A DNA stretch of 8,868 nucleotides from Acidimicrobiaceae bacterium (GCA_027459565.1 DAIDIA010000043.1:1-8868); one strand, 5' to 3'; counted from the stretch's first letter, positions 1 to 7,275 are shown. Notes: a model not told the origin generated them from the sequence alone. Numbers and translations are program-made.

Positions 1-440
1 ATGCGATCGGCAGAGACCCCAGCACTATCGCGCCAGATGTCCGCGGCATCGACATCGCTCTCGTGCACCGTCACCCATAAGCGATCTTTTTCGAAACCGA
101 GCACTTCGGTGACGAACTCCCACGCGTAGGGAATCGCGAGCTCCTTGAAATAGTCCCCGAAGCTGAAGTTGCCGAGCATCTCGAAGATCGTCGCGTGCCG
201 CGATGTCGTACCGACGAGGTCGATGTCGACCATCCGGAAACACGGCTGAACGGTCGTCGCACGCGGCGCCGGCGGGGACTGGAGACCGAGAAAATACGGC
301 TTGAACTGGACCATTCCCGCGATCGTGAACATGACCGAGGGGTCATGGGGGATCAGCGGCGCTGCGGGCAGCGCAAGATGGCCACGTTCGACAAAGAAGC
401 GCGTGAAGGCATGGCGCAATCCGTTCGCATCAAGCGTCAT
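1..440 (-). CDS. alaS: Alanine--tRNA ligase, N-terminal 146 residues (3' end beyond the left edge)
   Basis: Class II aminoacyl-tRNA synthetase that attaches alanine to tRNA-Ala in the cytoplasm. Only the first 146 codons are in the window, about one sixth of a usual AlaRS (roughly 880 residues), so the tRNA-recognition, editing and C-Ala domains are not visible. The visible part is the start of the catalytic core: MFTIAGMVQFKPYFLG (residues 37-52) is the motif 1 region, and the motif 2 region contains CFR (67-69), SRH (80-82) and FEMLGNFSFGDYFK (86-99), hallmark AlaRS sequence. An unusual point is Pro66 in the Gln-Lys/Arg-Cys position, where Lys or Arg is the common residue. The ATG at 440 overlaps the rarA stop as ATGA, and AGGG lies 7 bases upstream of it. 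It is the last visible gene of the rel-hisS-aspS-rarA-alaS run. Its identity is very secure. In many actinobacteria ruvX and mltG follow alaS, but that is outside the window. Confidence 0.97.
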   Translation of the reverse strand, partial: MTLDANGLRHAFTRFFVERGHLALPAAPLIPHDPSVMFTIAGMVQFKPYFLGLQSPPAPRATTVQPCFRMVDIDLVGTTSRHATIFEMLGNFSFGDYFKELAIPYAWEFVTEVLGFEKDRLWVTVHESDVDAADIWRDSAGVSADR

Positions 441-1846
441 TCATCGGCCCTGTCTTCGGATTCGCCACGTTCTCGCTCCACACCGTTGAGTTCGCCCTTT
501 ACATTACGAGAGTCGTGTGTCGTGCGCGCACGGAGCCCATCGAGTCGCTCCGCGAGCTCTTGTTCAAAACCGCGTGGGACCGGCCGATAGTAGCGACGGC
601 CCGCGAGGTTCGCCGGGAGGTAGGTCTCGTCAACCCAACCGCTCGGGTCGTCATGGGGATAGCGATAGCCCAATCCATGACCAAGCTGCTCGGCGCCCCG
701 GTAGTGCGCGTCCCGTAGCGGCGCCGGCACCCCGCCGAGTGGTTTTCTCAGAAGGTCCTCGGTCGCCTCTTCGAAGGCGACGGCGACGGCATTCGATTTC
801 GGTGCGAGGCTGAGGTAGGTGACCGCCTGGGTCAGGTTGAGCGATGCCTCGGGCAGTCCGACGCGGTCGAGTGCGTCTGCGGATGCGTTCGCGACGACGA
901 GTGCCATCGGATCGGCGTTCCCGATATCCTCGCTCGCAAGGATCACGAGTCGCCGCGCCAGAAAACGTGGATCCTCTCCTGCGGCGATGAGTCTCGCGAG
1001 CCAGTAGACACCCTCGTCGGGATCCGAGCCCCGGATCGACTTGATCAGCGCGCTGACCATGTCGTAGTGCTCATCGCGTCCAAGGCGGAGAGCCCGCGTC
1101 GCGCGCGCGGCCTCGACCGCGGCGAGCCCGACCCTTCGCCCCTCGGGGGCATCCTCTCGATTGGGTGCGGTCTTGGTGAGCGCGATCGCGACCTCAAGCG
1201 TCAAGAGGACGCCGCGCGCATCGCCCTCAGCGAGGTCGCAGCAGTGGCGCAGCGCGTCCTCGTCGATACCGACCCCTTCCGCATCAAGCGCCCGTCGCGC
1301 AACAGCCTCGAGAGCCTCGATCGACAGCGTTTCGAAACGGAACAGGATCATCCGGCTCACCAACGCACCGGTGAGTGCGAAGAAGGGGTTCTCCGTGGTC
1401 GCGCCGATCAGGATGATGGTCCCATCCTCAACGCCCGGCAGGAGCGCATCCTGTTGGGACCTGGAGAACCGATGGATCTCGTCGAGGAAGAGGATCGTCT
1501 TCTTTCCGTGCATACCGAGGGTCAAGCGCGCGGTCTCAAGTACCTCGCGGACCTCCTTGACACCGGCGCTCACCGCCGAAAGCTGGACAAAACTGCTGTC
1601 GGTGTACCGCGCGATCAGCTTCGCGACAGTGGTCTTCCCGGTTCCCGGGGGTCCGAAGAAGATCGCCGAAGATACTGCCCTGTTCTCGATCAACTGTCGC
1701 AACGGCGCACCCGGGTCGAGGAGCGCGGGCTGTCCGACGACATCGTCGAGGGTGCGGGGCCTGAGACGGTGCGCGAGCGGTGCGCGCTGCACCAGCTCGT
1801 CGGCCGCAGCGAAGTCGAACAGACTCGGACTCTGCTCAGCGGGCAT
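437..1846 (-). CDS. rarA: Replication-associated recombination protein A (RarA/MgsA, AAA+ ATPase)
   Basis: AAA+ ATPase of the RarA/MgsA/WRNIP1 family, related to clamp-loader subunits and RuvB. Family members act at stalled replication forks and single-strand gaps. From the ATG at 1846 it is 469 residues, slightly above the usual 430-450. It shows Walker A GPPGTGKTT (65-73), Walker B ILFLDEIHRF (118-127), sensor 1 GATTENP (148-154) and an SR arginine finger at 164-165. The C-terminal half has the family sequences SALIKSIRGSDPD (265-277) and AGEDPRFLARRL (289-300), then LASEDIGNADP, and ends in a charged, probably disordered tail (about 445-469). The start is uncertain: ATG 1846 has GGAG directly against it, too close to act as a ribosome site, whereas the in-frame GTG at 1858 (473 residues) overlaps the aspS stop as GTGA, matching every other junction of this run. 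The frame stays open further upstream into aspS, but that stretch is Arg-rich shadow sequence. The stop overlaps the alaS start. Confidence 0.95.
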   Translation of the reverse strand: MPAEQSPSLFDFAAADELVQRAPLAHRLRPRTLDDVVGQPALLDPGAPLRQLIENRAVSSAIFFGPPGTGKTTVAKLIARYTDSSFVQLSAVSAGVKEVREVLETARLTLGMHGKKTILFLDEIHRFSRSQQDALLPGVEDGTIILIGATTENPFFALTGALVSRMILFRFETLSIEALEAVARRALDAEGVGIDEDALRHCCDLAEGDARGVLLTLEVAIALTKTAPNREDAPEGRRVGLAAVEAARATRALRLGRDEHYDMVSALIKSIRGSDPDEGVYWLARLIAAGEDPRFLARRLVILASEDIGNADPMALVVANASADALDRVGLPEASLNLTQAVTYLSLAPKSNAVAVAFEEATEDLLRKPLGGVPAPLRDAHYRGAEQLGHGLGYRYPHDDPSGWVDETYLPANLAGRRYYRPVPRGFEQELAERLDGLRARTTHDSRNVKGELNGVERERGESEDRADE

Positions 1847-1854
1847 CTCCGGGT

Positions 1855-3657
1855 TCACCCGTTCCGTGGGTCTGCAACACCCTTTGCCGGTGCGGACGGA
1901 CGGATCCCGAGCTCGCGCATGTGTCGAGCCGCGATGGGACGCGGTGCGCCGGTCATCAGGTCCGTGCCGGACTGGGTCTTCGGGAAGGCGATCACCTCGC
2001 GGATGTTCTCCTCGCCCGCGAGGATCGCGACCAGACGATCGAGCCCGACGGCGAAGCCGCCGTGTGGAGGTGCGCCGTACTTGAACGCTCCAAGCAAGAA
2101 GCCAAAACGCGCGTTGACCTCCTCCTCGGAGATTCCGAGCGCTGCGAAGACCAGAGACTGGATGTCCTCGCGATGGATGCGGATGCTGCCTGATCCGAGC
2201 TCCCAACCGTTGAGCACGAGATCGTACGAGAGGGCGCGGACCGAGAGGGGATCATCGGTGAGTCGTTCAATATCGTCGGGATGGGGCATCGTGAAGGGAT
2301 GGTGCGCCGCGATGAGATTGCCCTCGTCATCGAATCCCTCGAACATCGGGAAATCGATCACCCAGCAAAATCTCCGAGCTCCCTCGTGAACGGGCATCCT
2401 TCCGAGTTCGACGCGCAGCTGGCCGAGCACGGAGCAGACGATCTCGTGCGAGTCCGCCACGATCAGGATGAGGTCTCCGTTGAGCGCACCCGTCGACTGG
2501 ACGATGCCCAGCCGCTCCGCATCACTCAGGAACTTGGCAACCGGCGACTCGAGATCGATCGTTCCCTCGCTCAGTGCCACGGCTCGCATCCAGACCAGGC
2601 CCTTCGCTCCGAGCGACTTTGCGCGGTCGACCAGGGCGTCGAGCCGGGATCGACCAGATCCGCCCCCTCCCGCGACCCGGATCGCCTTGACACATGGGGC
2701 ACGAAACGCGTTGAAGGCCGTCTCCGCGACGACGTTGCCGAGGTCGACAAGTTCCATACCAAACCGCAGGTCGGGCTTGTCCGTTCCGAAGCGGTCCCGA
2801 GCCTCGGCCCAGGTCATCTCCACGATCTCGTCGGGAGGCTGTCCGTCGACCGCCCAGGTCGCGGCCGCGACGGCGCTGGCGACAAAACGACGGATGTCGG
2901 TCTCGGAGACGAACGAGGCCTCGATGTCGAGCTGGGTGAATTCAAACTGGCGGTCCGCGCGCAGGTCCTCATCACGCAGACAGCGCGCGATCTGGAAGTA
3001 GCGGTCGAATCCGCCGACCATCGCGAGTTGCTTGGCAATCTGGGGGGACTGGGGAAGGACGTAGAAAGATCCGTGCTGGAGCCGCGATGGAACCGCGAAC
3101 TCGCGCGCTCCCTCCGGCGTCGGCGTCCAGAGAAGCGGTGTCTCGATCTCCGTGAAACCCTGAGAGACCATTGACGAACGCAACGCGTTCGAGATCGTTG
3201 CCCTGAGCCGAAGGTTGCGCTGCATCTTCTCGCTGCGAAGGTCGATGTAGCGGTACCGGAGCCGCACGGCCTCGTCGGTCTCGCTGTGGCCGTCGAGCAC
3301 GAATGGCGGTGGTTCAGACGCGTTGAGGATCTCGACCTGACAGTCGCCGATCTCGATCTCGCCGGTTTCAAGCGCGAGATTGCGCGTTCCCTCGGGGCGC
3401 GAGCGCACGGTGCCGGTGATCCTCACCACGTATTCGGCGCGCAGCGCGTGCGTCCCGTCAATGACGCACTGCACCAACCCGGTGTGATCACGGATGTCGA
3501 CGAACGCGAGATGCTCCCCGTGCTCCCGACGGTGCGCGACCCAGCCGCAGACCGACACGGTCTGTCCGATCTCGTCGATTCCCAGCGTTCCGCAGTAGTG
3601 CGACCTCATCCCGACTGGCGTCGGCGTCGGTGCAATGCCCCCGGACTGCTTGGTCAT
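1855..3657 (-). CDS. aspS: Aspartate--tRNA(Asp/Asn) ligase, bacterial type, probably non-discriminating
   Basis: Class IIb aminoacyl-tRNA synthetase, 600 residues, the usual length for bacterial AspRS. Domains in order: OB-fold anticodon-binding domain (about 17-115), catalytic core with motif 1 around GFTEIETPLL (167-176) and the amino-acid/ATP region QSPQIAKQL (203-211), motif 2 RDEDLRADRQ (228-237), the bacterial GAD insertion (about 295-430), and motif 3 HGGFAVGLDRL (532-542). The OB fold has His46 in RREHG and Gly90 in RPEGTRN. In Pseudomonas aeruginosa AspRS the equivalent His/Gly pair goes with non-discriminating activity, while E. coli has Leu at the first site and a non-Gly residue at the second. 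By inference this enzyme also makes Asp-tRNA(Asn) for GatCAB. Phe238 replaces the near-universal Pro of RQPEFTQ. The ATG at 3657 overlaps the hisS stop (ATGA) and has AAGGAG 8 bases upstream. The stop TGA at 1857-1855 overlaps a possible GTG start of rarA. Confidence 0.98.
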   Translation of the reverse strand: MTKQSGGIAPTPTPVGMRSHYCGTLGIDEIGQTVSVCGWVAHRREHGEHLAFVDIRDHTGLVQCVIDGTHALRAEYVVRITGTVRSRPEGTRNLALETGEIEIGDCQVEILNASEPPPFVLDGHSETDEAVRLRYRYIDLRSEKMQRNLRLRATISNALRSSMVSQGFTEIETPLLWTPTPEGAREFAVPSRLQHGSFYVLPQSPQIAKQLAMVGGFDRYFQIARCLRDEDLRADRQFEFTQLDIEASFVSETDIRRFVASAVAAATWAVDGQPPDEIVEMTWAEARDRFGTDKPDLRFGMELVDLGNVVAETAFNAFRAPCVKAIRVAGGGGSGRSRLDALVDRAKSLGAKGLVWMRAVALSEGTIDLESPVAKFLSDAERLGIVQSTGALNGDLILIVADSHEIVCSVLGQLRVELGRMPVHEGARRFCWVIDFPMFEGFDDEGNLIAAHHPFTMPHPDDIERLTDDPLSVRALSYDLVLNGWELGSGSIRIHREDIQSLVFAALGISEEEVNARFGFLLGAFKYGAPPHGGFAVGLDRLVAILAGEENIREVIAFPKTQSGTDLMTGAPRPIAARHMRELGIRPSAPAKGVADPRNG

Positions 3658-4916
3658 GACAACAACTCCTTGACGCGTCCGATCAGATCCAGGCGCGGGG
3701 TCTGCTCCTGGTGATGCGCTTGGGTCCCGCGGAGCAACTTGATGGTGACGACATCGCGTTCGACCTCGTCTCTACCGACGATCAGGGCTACGGTTGCCCC
3801 CGAGCGATCCGCCTGGCGAAGCTGCGCCTTCATCGATCGATCGTCAAAGGCGCGATCGGTCGAAAGACCGGCCCCGCGAAGCAGGTGCGTCAGATCCCTC
3901 GCCTGGGCTCCGCCCGTGAGGTCGACGACGAAGACATCGACGTGGGAGTCCAGATCACCAAAGAGTCCCTCCGCCTCGCCAGCAAGCAGCACCCGTTCGA
4001 TACCGCTCCCGAATCCGACTCCGGGAGTCGGCGGACCTCCGAGCAGTTCGGTGAGACCGTCGTAGCGACCACCGCCCCCTACGGCGTTCTGAGCCGCGTC
4101 GAGCACCCCCGAGGCGACCTCGAAGGTTGTCCGGGTGTAGTAGTCGAAGCCCCTGACGAGGAAGTCGTCTTGCTCGTAGCGGATCCCAAGGGCATCGAGA
4201 CCTTCGAGGACTCGCGCAAAGTGCCGCGCGCAGTCGTCACAGAGCGATTCGCGAAGACGCGGAGCGCGTGACCGCAGTTCGATGCAGGGAGGGCGCTTGC
4301 AATCGAGCACGCGCATCGGGTTGCGGTGCCACGTCTCCCTGTGCTCTTTACACAGTCCATCGACGTTGACCTCGAGAAAGGCTCGCAGATCCGACTCGTA
4401 TCCGGGTCTGCACGCGAGATCGCCCATGGAGTTGATCCGCAGATCGAGCGATCGCAGACCGAGGTCGCGGAGATATCCGTCGAGGAGCGCGATCACCTCA
4501 ACGTCAAGGTCCGGGTCATCGCTCCCCAGAGCCTCGACCCCCACCTGGTGGTGCTGGCGGTAGCGACCGGCCTGGGGTCTCTCGTACCGGAATGCCGGAG
4601 TCGCGTACCAGGCCTTCCAGGGAATCTGGGGACGGTGCTGCACGAAGGCGCGCACGACCGACGCGGTGCCTTCGGGCCGGAGCGCAAGGCGTCGACCGCC
4701 CTTGTCGTCGAACTCGTACATCTCCTTGGTGACCACCTCGGAGTCCTCTCCGATCGACCGGTTGAACACGCCGAGATCCTCGAACATCGGTGAGATGACG
4801 AGCCCATATCCCGCACGTCGGACACGCTTCGAGAACCGTTCAAGGACGAACGCAAAGCGCGCGCTCTCCGGGTCGAGCACGTCTCGGGTGCCCGCTGGCG
4901 CCTGGAATGGGTTCAC
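3654..4916 (-). CDS. hisS: Histidine--tRNA ligase
   Basis: Class IIa aminoacyl-tRNA synthetase that charges tRNA-His. It is 420 residues, typical of bacterial HisRS. Visible marks are APAGTRD (6-12), motif 2 FRYERPQAGRYRQHHQ (109-124), the histidine-specific loop LVRGFDYYTRTTFEV (253-267), the glycine loop GGGGRYDGL (280-288) and motif 3 GVGFGSGIER (299-308). The C-terminal anticodon-binding domain begins near residue 325 and includes SMKAQLRQADRSGA (361-374). The start is GTG at 4916, overlapping the rel stop as GTGA. The next in-frame Met is residue 44, inside the catalytic core, so GTG is the only sensible start. No Shine-Dalgarno sequence is evident, which suggests that translation is coupled to rel. 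Six cysteines (169, 189, 206, 211, 226, 229) cluster in the insertion between motifs 2 and 3, including a CxxC. I believe similar cysteines occur in some other bacterial HisRS, but I could not check this here. Confidence 0.98.
   Translation of the reverse strand: MNPFQAPAGTRDVLDPESARFAFVLERFSKRVRRAGYGLVISPMFEDLGVFNRSIGEDSEVVTKEMYEFDDKGGRRLALRPEGTASVVRAFVQHRPQIPWKAWYATPAFRYERPQAGRYRQHHQVGVEALGSDDPDLDVEVIALLDGYLRDLGLRSLDLRINSMGDLACRPGYESDLRAFLEVNVDGLCKEHRETWHRNPMRVLDCKRPPCIELRSRAPRLRESLCDDCARHFARVLEGLDALGIRYEQDDFLVRGFDYYTRTTFEVASGVLDAAQNAVGGGGRYDGLTELLGGPPTPGVGFGSGIERVLLAGEAEGLFGDLDSHVDVFVVDLTGGAQARDLTHLLRGAGLSTDRAFDDRSMKAQLRQADRSGATVALIVGRDEVERDVVTIKLLRGTQAHHQEQTPRLDLIGRVKELLS
3666..3671 (-). 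promoter_or_regulatory. Ribosome-binding site of aspS
   Basis: AAGGAG on the minus strand, 8 bases before the aspS ATG at 3657 and inside the last codons of hisS. It is the clearest Shine-Dalgarno sequence in the window. It fixes the aspS start against the internal Met17, so aspS can be initiated independently as well as by coupling to hisS. Confidence 0.75.
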
Positions 4917-7177
4917 TTCGTCGATGCAGCGTTTGTTCGAGCGCCACCGGGCAGGAGTCGGTAGGCGTCATAGACGCCATCGAGCTGCCGGAGACCATTG
5001 AGCACAGAGTCAAGATGCCCGACATCAGAGAGTTCACACTCAAAACGCATACGTGTCACCCTATCTTCTGCGGTCTGGGTCGAGGAGGAGATGATCCGCA
5101 CCTGGAACTCGCCGAGTACGCGTGCGACGTCCACGAACACCTGCGACCGACCGATCGCCTTGACCTCGATGCCGGCGACGAACACGCCCTTTCGGGCATC
5201 GATCCACTCAACCTCGATGAGCCGCTCGCGGCTCTTTCCCGCGAGCGAGAGCGCATTGATGCATCCATCGCGATGCACCGACACCCCGCGGCCGCGCGTG
5301 ACGAACCCGATGATCGCGTCACCCGGGACCGGGGTGCAGCAACGGGCGAGCGTCACCATGACATCGTCAAGGCCCTCGACGTAGACCCCGGATCCTGCGA
5401 TGACCCGGGTACTCCGCCTCGGCTGGAAGACCGTGGACGGAAGCTGTACCTCTCCCCCGCGAAGGTCACGCTCGAGATGTTGCACCACGTTCTGGGCGCT
5501 GGTGTGACCCTCTCCGATCGATGCATAGAGAGAGTCGAGATCGTCAAAGCCAAGTTCAGCGGCGACCTCGAGCAGCTCCTCAGAGTTCACCAGCCGCTGG
5601 GCAGGCATTCCCTCGCGGCGCAGCATCTTGAGGAGCTCTTCGTTGCCGCTCGCGATCGCATCCTCGCGACGCTCTCTGGTGAACCACTGCCGAATCTTGT
5701 TCTTCGCGCGGGAGGAGACAGCGATGTTCAACCAGTCCCGGCTCGGAGCCGCGGTCTGGGCCTTGGAGGTGAAGATCTCCACGGTGTCTCCCGACGAGAG
5801 CACACTGTCGAGCGGGACGAGCCGCCCATTGATCCGCGCACCGACGCAGTGGTGACCGACCTCGGTATGGATCGCATAGGCGAAGTCGACCGGTGTCGCG
5901 CCCGTCGGCAGGGTGATGATTGCGCCCTTCGGTGTGAAGACGTAGACCTCGTCCTGTTCGAGATCGAGCTTGAGATTCTCGCGGAACTCGACCGGATCGT
6001 CGGACTCGCGGTCGAGATCCACGATGCGGCGCAGCCACGCCATGTCCTCGACGAGATCGGCGCCGTTCTCTTTCGACGCACTCTCTTTGTATCCCCAGTG
6101 CGCGGCGATGCCATGCTCGGCGCGCCGGTGCATCTCATGGGTGCGGATCTGGATCTCGAGCGGTTTCCCGCGGGGGCCCACGACCGTCGTGTGCAGGGAC
6201 TGGTACATATTGAACTTCGGTGAGTTGATGTAGTCCTTGAAGCGGCCCTGAACCGGCGGCCAGAGCGCGTGCACCGACCCCATCGCGGTCCAGCAGTCCT
6301 TCTCCTCATCGACGACGATGCGGATGCCGACGAGGTCATAGATCTCATCGAACTCCTTGCCGCGCACCACCATCTTCTCGTAGATGCTCCAGAGGTGTTT
6401 CGGCCGACCGGTGATCTGCGCCTCGATGCCAAGCGCGGCGAAACGTCCGCGCAGGACATCGACGACCTGTTCGAGTTCGACATCGCGTCGCGGCGCCCTA
6501 GTCTCGACCATTTTCACGATCTCCGCGAAACGGCGCGGATACATCGCCGCGAACGACAGGTCCTCAAGTTCGCGTTTGACCGACTCGATGCCAAGACGGT
6601 GAGCGAGCGGTGCGTAGATGTCGAGCGTCTGCTGGGCTGTTCGCTCCTGCTTCCACTCGGCCATCACCGAGAGGGTGCGCATGTTGTGGAGCCGGTCGGC
6701 AAGCTTGATGACAAGGACGCGCCAGTCCTTTGCCATGGCAACGAGCATCTTGCGCACCGTCGCTGCCTGCTGCGCCTCTTTCGAGGAGAAGATCAGACGG
6801 TCGATCTTGGTGACTCCGTCGACGATCGCGGCGACCGTCGGTCCGAAATCACGGGCGATCTCCTCAAGGGAGATATCCGTGTCCTCGACAACATCGTGCA
6901 AGAGCGCCGAGGCGACGCTCACCTCATCGAGACCGAGCTCCGCGACGATCTCGGCTACGGCGATCGAATGGGCGACATAGGGATCACCCGTGAGCCGGGT
7001 TTGGCCCCGGTGGGCCCGCTCCGCAAGTGCCACCGCACGGGTGACAATCTCGTGGTCGCTCTCGGGGTGATAGGCCGCGACCGCCTTGAGCAGCCCGGAG
7101 ATGTCCACCCCGCCAGGCGCGCCAGAGCCGCTCGCTTCCTCGGCTGCCGGAGGTGCGACCAGCGGGTCAATGGCCAT
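4913..7177 (-). CDS. rel: Bifunctional (p)ppGpp synthetase/hydrolase, Rel family
   Basis: Long RelA/SpoT homologue that makes and degrades (p)ppGpp in the stringent response and senses uncharged tRNA on the ribosome. From ATG 7177 it is 754 residues; from the alternative GTG 7195 it is 760 (numbers here use the ATG). The hydrolase domain is intact: His70, HD at 94-95, ED at 98-99 and Asp161 in LADRLHNMR. The synthetase domain is also intact: RPKHLWSIYEKM (258-269), FDEIYDLVGIR (276-286), YQSLHTTV (325-332) and Glu341 in LEIQIRT. Then come a TGS domain (about 409-472), a zinc-finger-like Cys module (CCTPVPGD from 613, with His635 and Cys639) and a C-terminal ACT domain (about 670-742). With both active sites complete, this should be bifunctional rather than a RelA-type synthetase. 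Neither start has a Shine-Dalgarno sequence, but a -10-like TATCCT ends 5 bases before the ATG, which favours a leaderless ATG start. It is the first gene of the operon; its stop overlaps hisS. The secDF and apt genes, often upstream of rel in Gram-positives, are absent. Confidence 0.97.
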   Translation of the reverse strand: MAIDPLVAPPAAEEASGSGAPGGVDISGLLKAVAAYHPESDHEIVTRAVALAERAHRGQTRLTGDPYVAHSIAVAEIVAELGLDEVSVASALLHDVVEDTDISLEEIARDFGPTVAAIVDGVTKIDRLIFSSKEAQQAATVRKMLVAMAKDWRVLVIKLADRLHNMRTLSVMAEWKQERTAQQTLDIYAPLAHRLGIESVKRELEDLSFAAMYPRRFAEIVKMVETRAPRRDVELEQVVDVLRGRFAALGIEAQITGRPKHLWSIYEKMVVRGKEFDEIYDLVGIRIVVDEEKDCWTAMGSVHALWPPVQGRFKDYINSPKFNMYQSLHTTVVGPRGKPLEIQIRTHEMHRRAEHGIAAHWGYKESASKENGADLVEDMAWLRRIVDLDRESDDPVEFRENLKLDLEQDEVYVFTPKGAIITLPTGATPVDFAYAIHTEVGHHCVGARINGRLVPLDSVLSSGDTVEIFTSKAQTAAPSRDWLNIAVSSRAKNKIRQWFTRERREDAIASGNEELLKMLRREGMPAQRLVNSEELLEVAAELGFDDLDSLYASIGEGHTSAQNVVQHLERDLRGGEVQLPSTVFQPRRSTRVIAGSGVYVEGLDDVMVTLARCCTPVPGDAIIGFVTRGRGVSVHRDGCINALSLAGKSRERLIEVEWIDARKGVFVAGIEVKAIGRSQVFVDVARVLGEFQVRIISSSTQTAEDRVTRMRFECELSDVGHLDSVLNGLRQLDGVYDAYRLLPGGARTNAASTK

Positions 7178-7182
7178 GGACA

Positions 7183-7188
7183 AGGATA
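7183..7188 (-). promoter_or_regulatory. Candidate -10 element of a leaderless promoter for the rel operon
   Basis: Read on the minus strand this is TATCCT, which fits the actinobacterial TAnnnT -10 pattern. Five bases (TGTCC) separate it from the rel ATG at 7177, so transcription would begin at or within a base or two of the start codon. No convincing -35 box lies 16-18 bases upstream, which is common in high-GC actinobacteria. Two facts support it: rel has no ribosome-binding site at either candidate start, and leaderless mRNAs are frequent in this phylum. It is a six-base match in a short region, so chance is possible. Confidence 0.35.
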
Positions 7189-7244
7189 CCGTCACCGTGC
7201 GCGTTTCGATGAGCCACGTTGCAACCCGCTCGCCCTGGCGGGCA

Positions 7245-7275
7245 TTCGCTCCCCCCTCACTAGGCTTGGAGCGAA
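7245..7275. repeat. Perfect 8-bp inverted repeat in the divergent intergenic region
   Basis: TTCGCTCC at 7245-7252 is the exact reverse complement of GGAGCGAA at 7268-7275, with a 15-base spacer. It lies between the divergent starts of rel (7177) and the membrane protein (7312). The arms are spaced roughly two helical turns centre to centre, as in operators bound by a dimeric regulator, and the spacer contains a TAGGCT that could be a -10 element for the rightward gene. No regulator gene is visible in the window. A chance repeat of this size in a GC-rich region of about 130 bp is not negligible (my rough estimate is a few percent). Confidence 0.4.
7261..7266 (+). promoter_or_regulatory. Candidate -10 element for the rightward membrane-protein gene
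   Basis: TAGGCT matches the TAnnnT pattern and would start transcription near 7272-7274, about 40 bases before the ATG at 7312. It sits inside the spacer of the inverted repeat at 7245-7275, so binding of a protein there would block it. No -35 box is evident at the expected distance. Weak evidence. Confidence 0.22.

Noticed and set aside
1859..2206. Possible N-terminal extension of rarA into aspS (about 115 more codons)
   Set aside because: The extension is Arg-rich and overlaps coding sequence of aspS. The RarA family begins close to the SLFDFA segment just after the ATG at 1846.
1067..2389. Long open frame of 440 codons on the plus strand opposite rarA and aspS
   Set aside because: It is antisense to two unmistakable genes, is rich in Arg/Asp/Glu and low in hydrophobic residues, and has no recognisable motif. 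Long antisense frames are expected in high-GC codon usage.
4907..6223. Open frame of 438 codons on the plus strand opposite rel
   Set aside because: Same reasoning: a shadow of the rel reading frame without domain signature.
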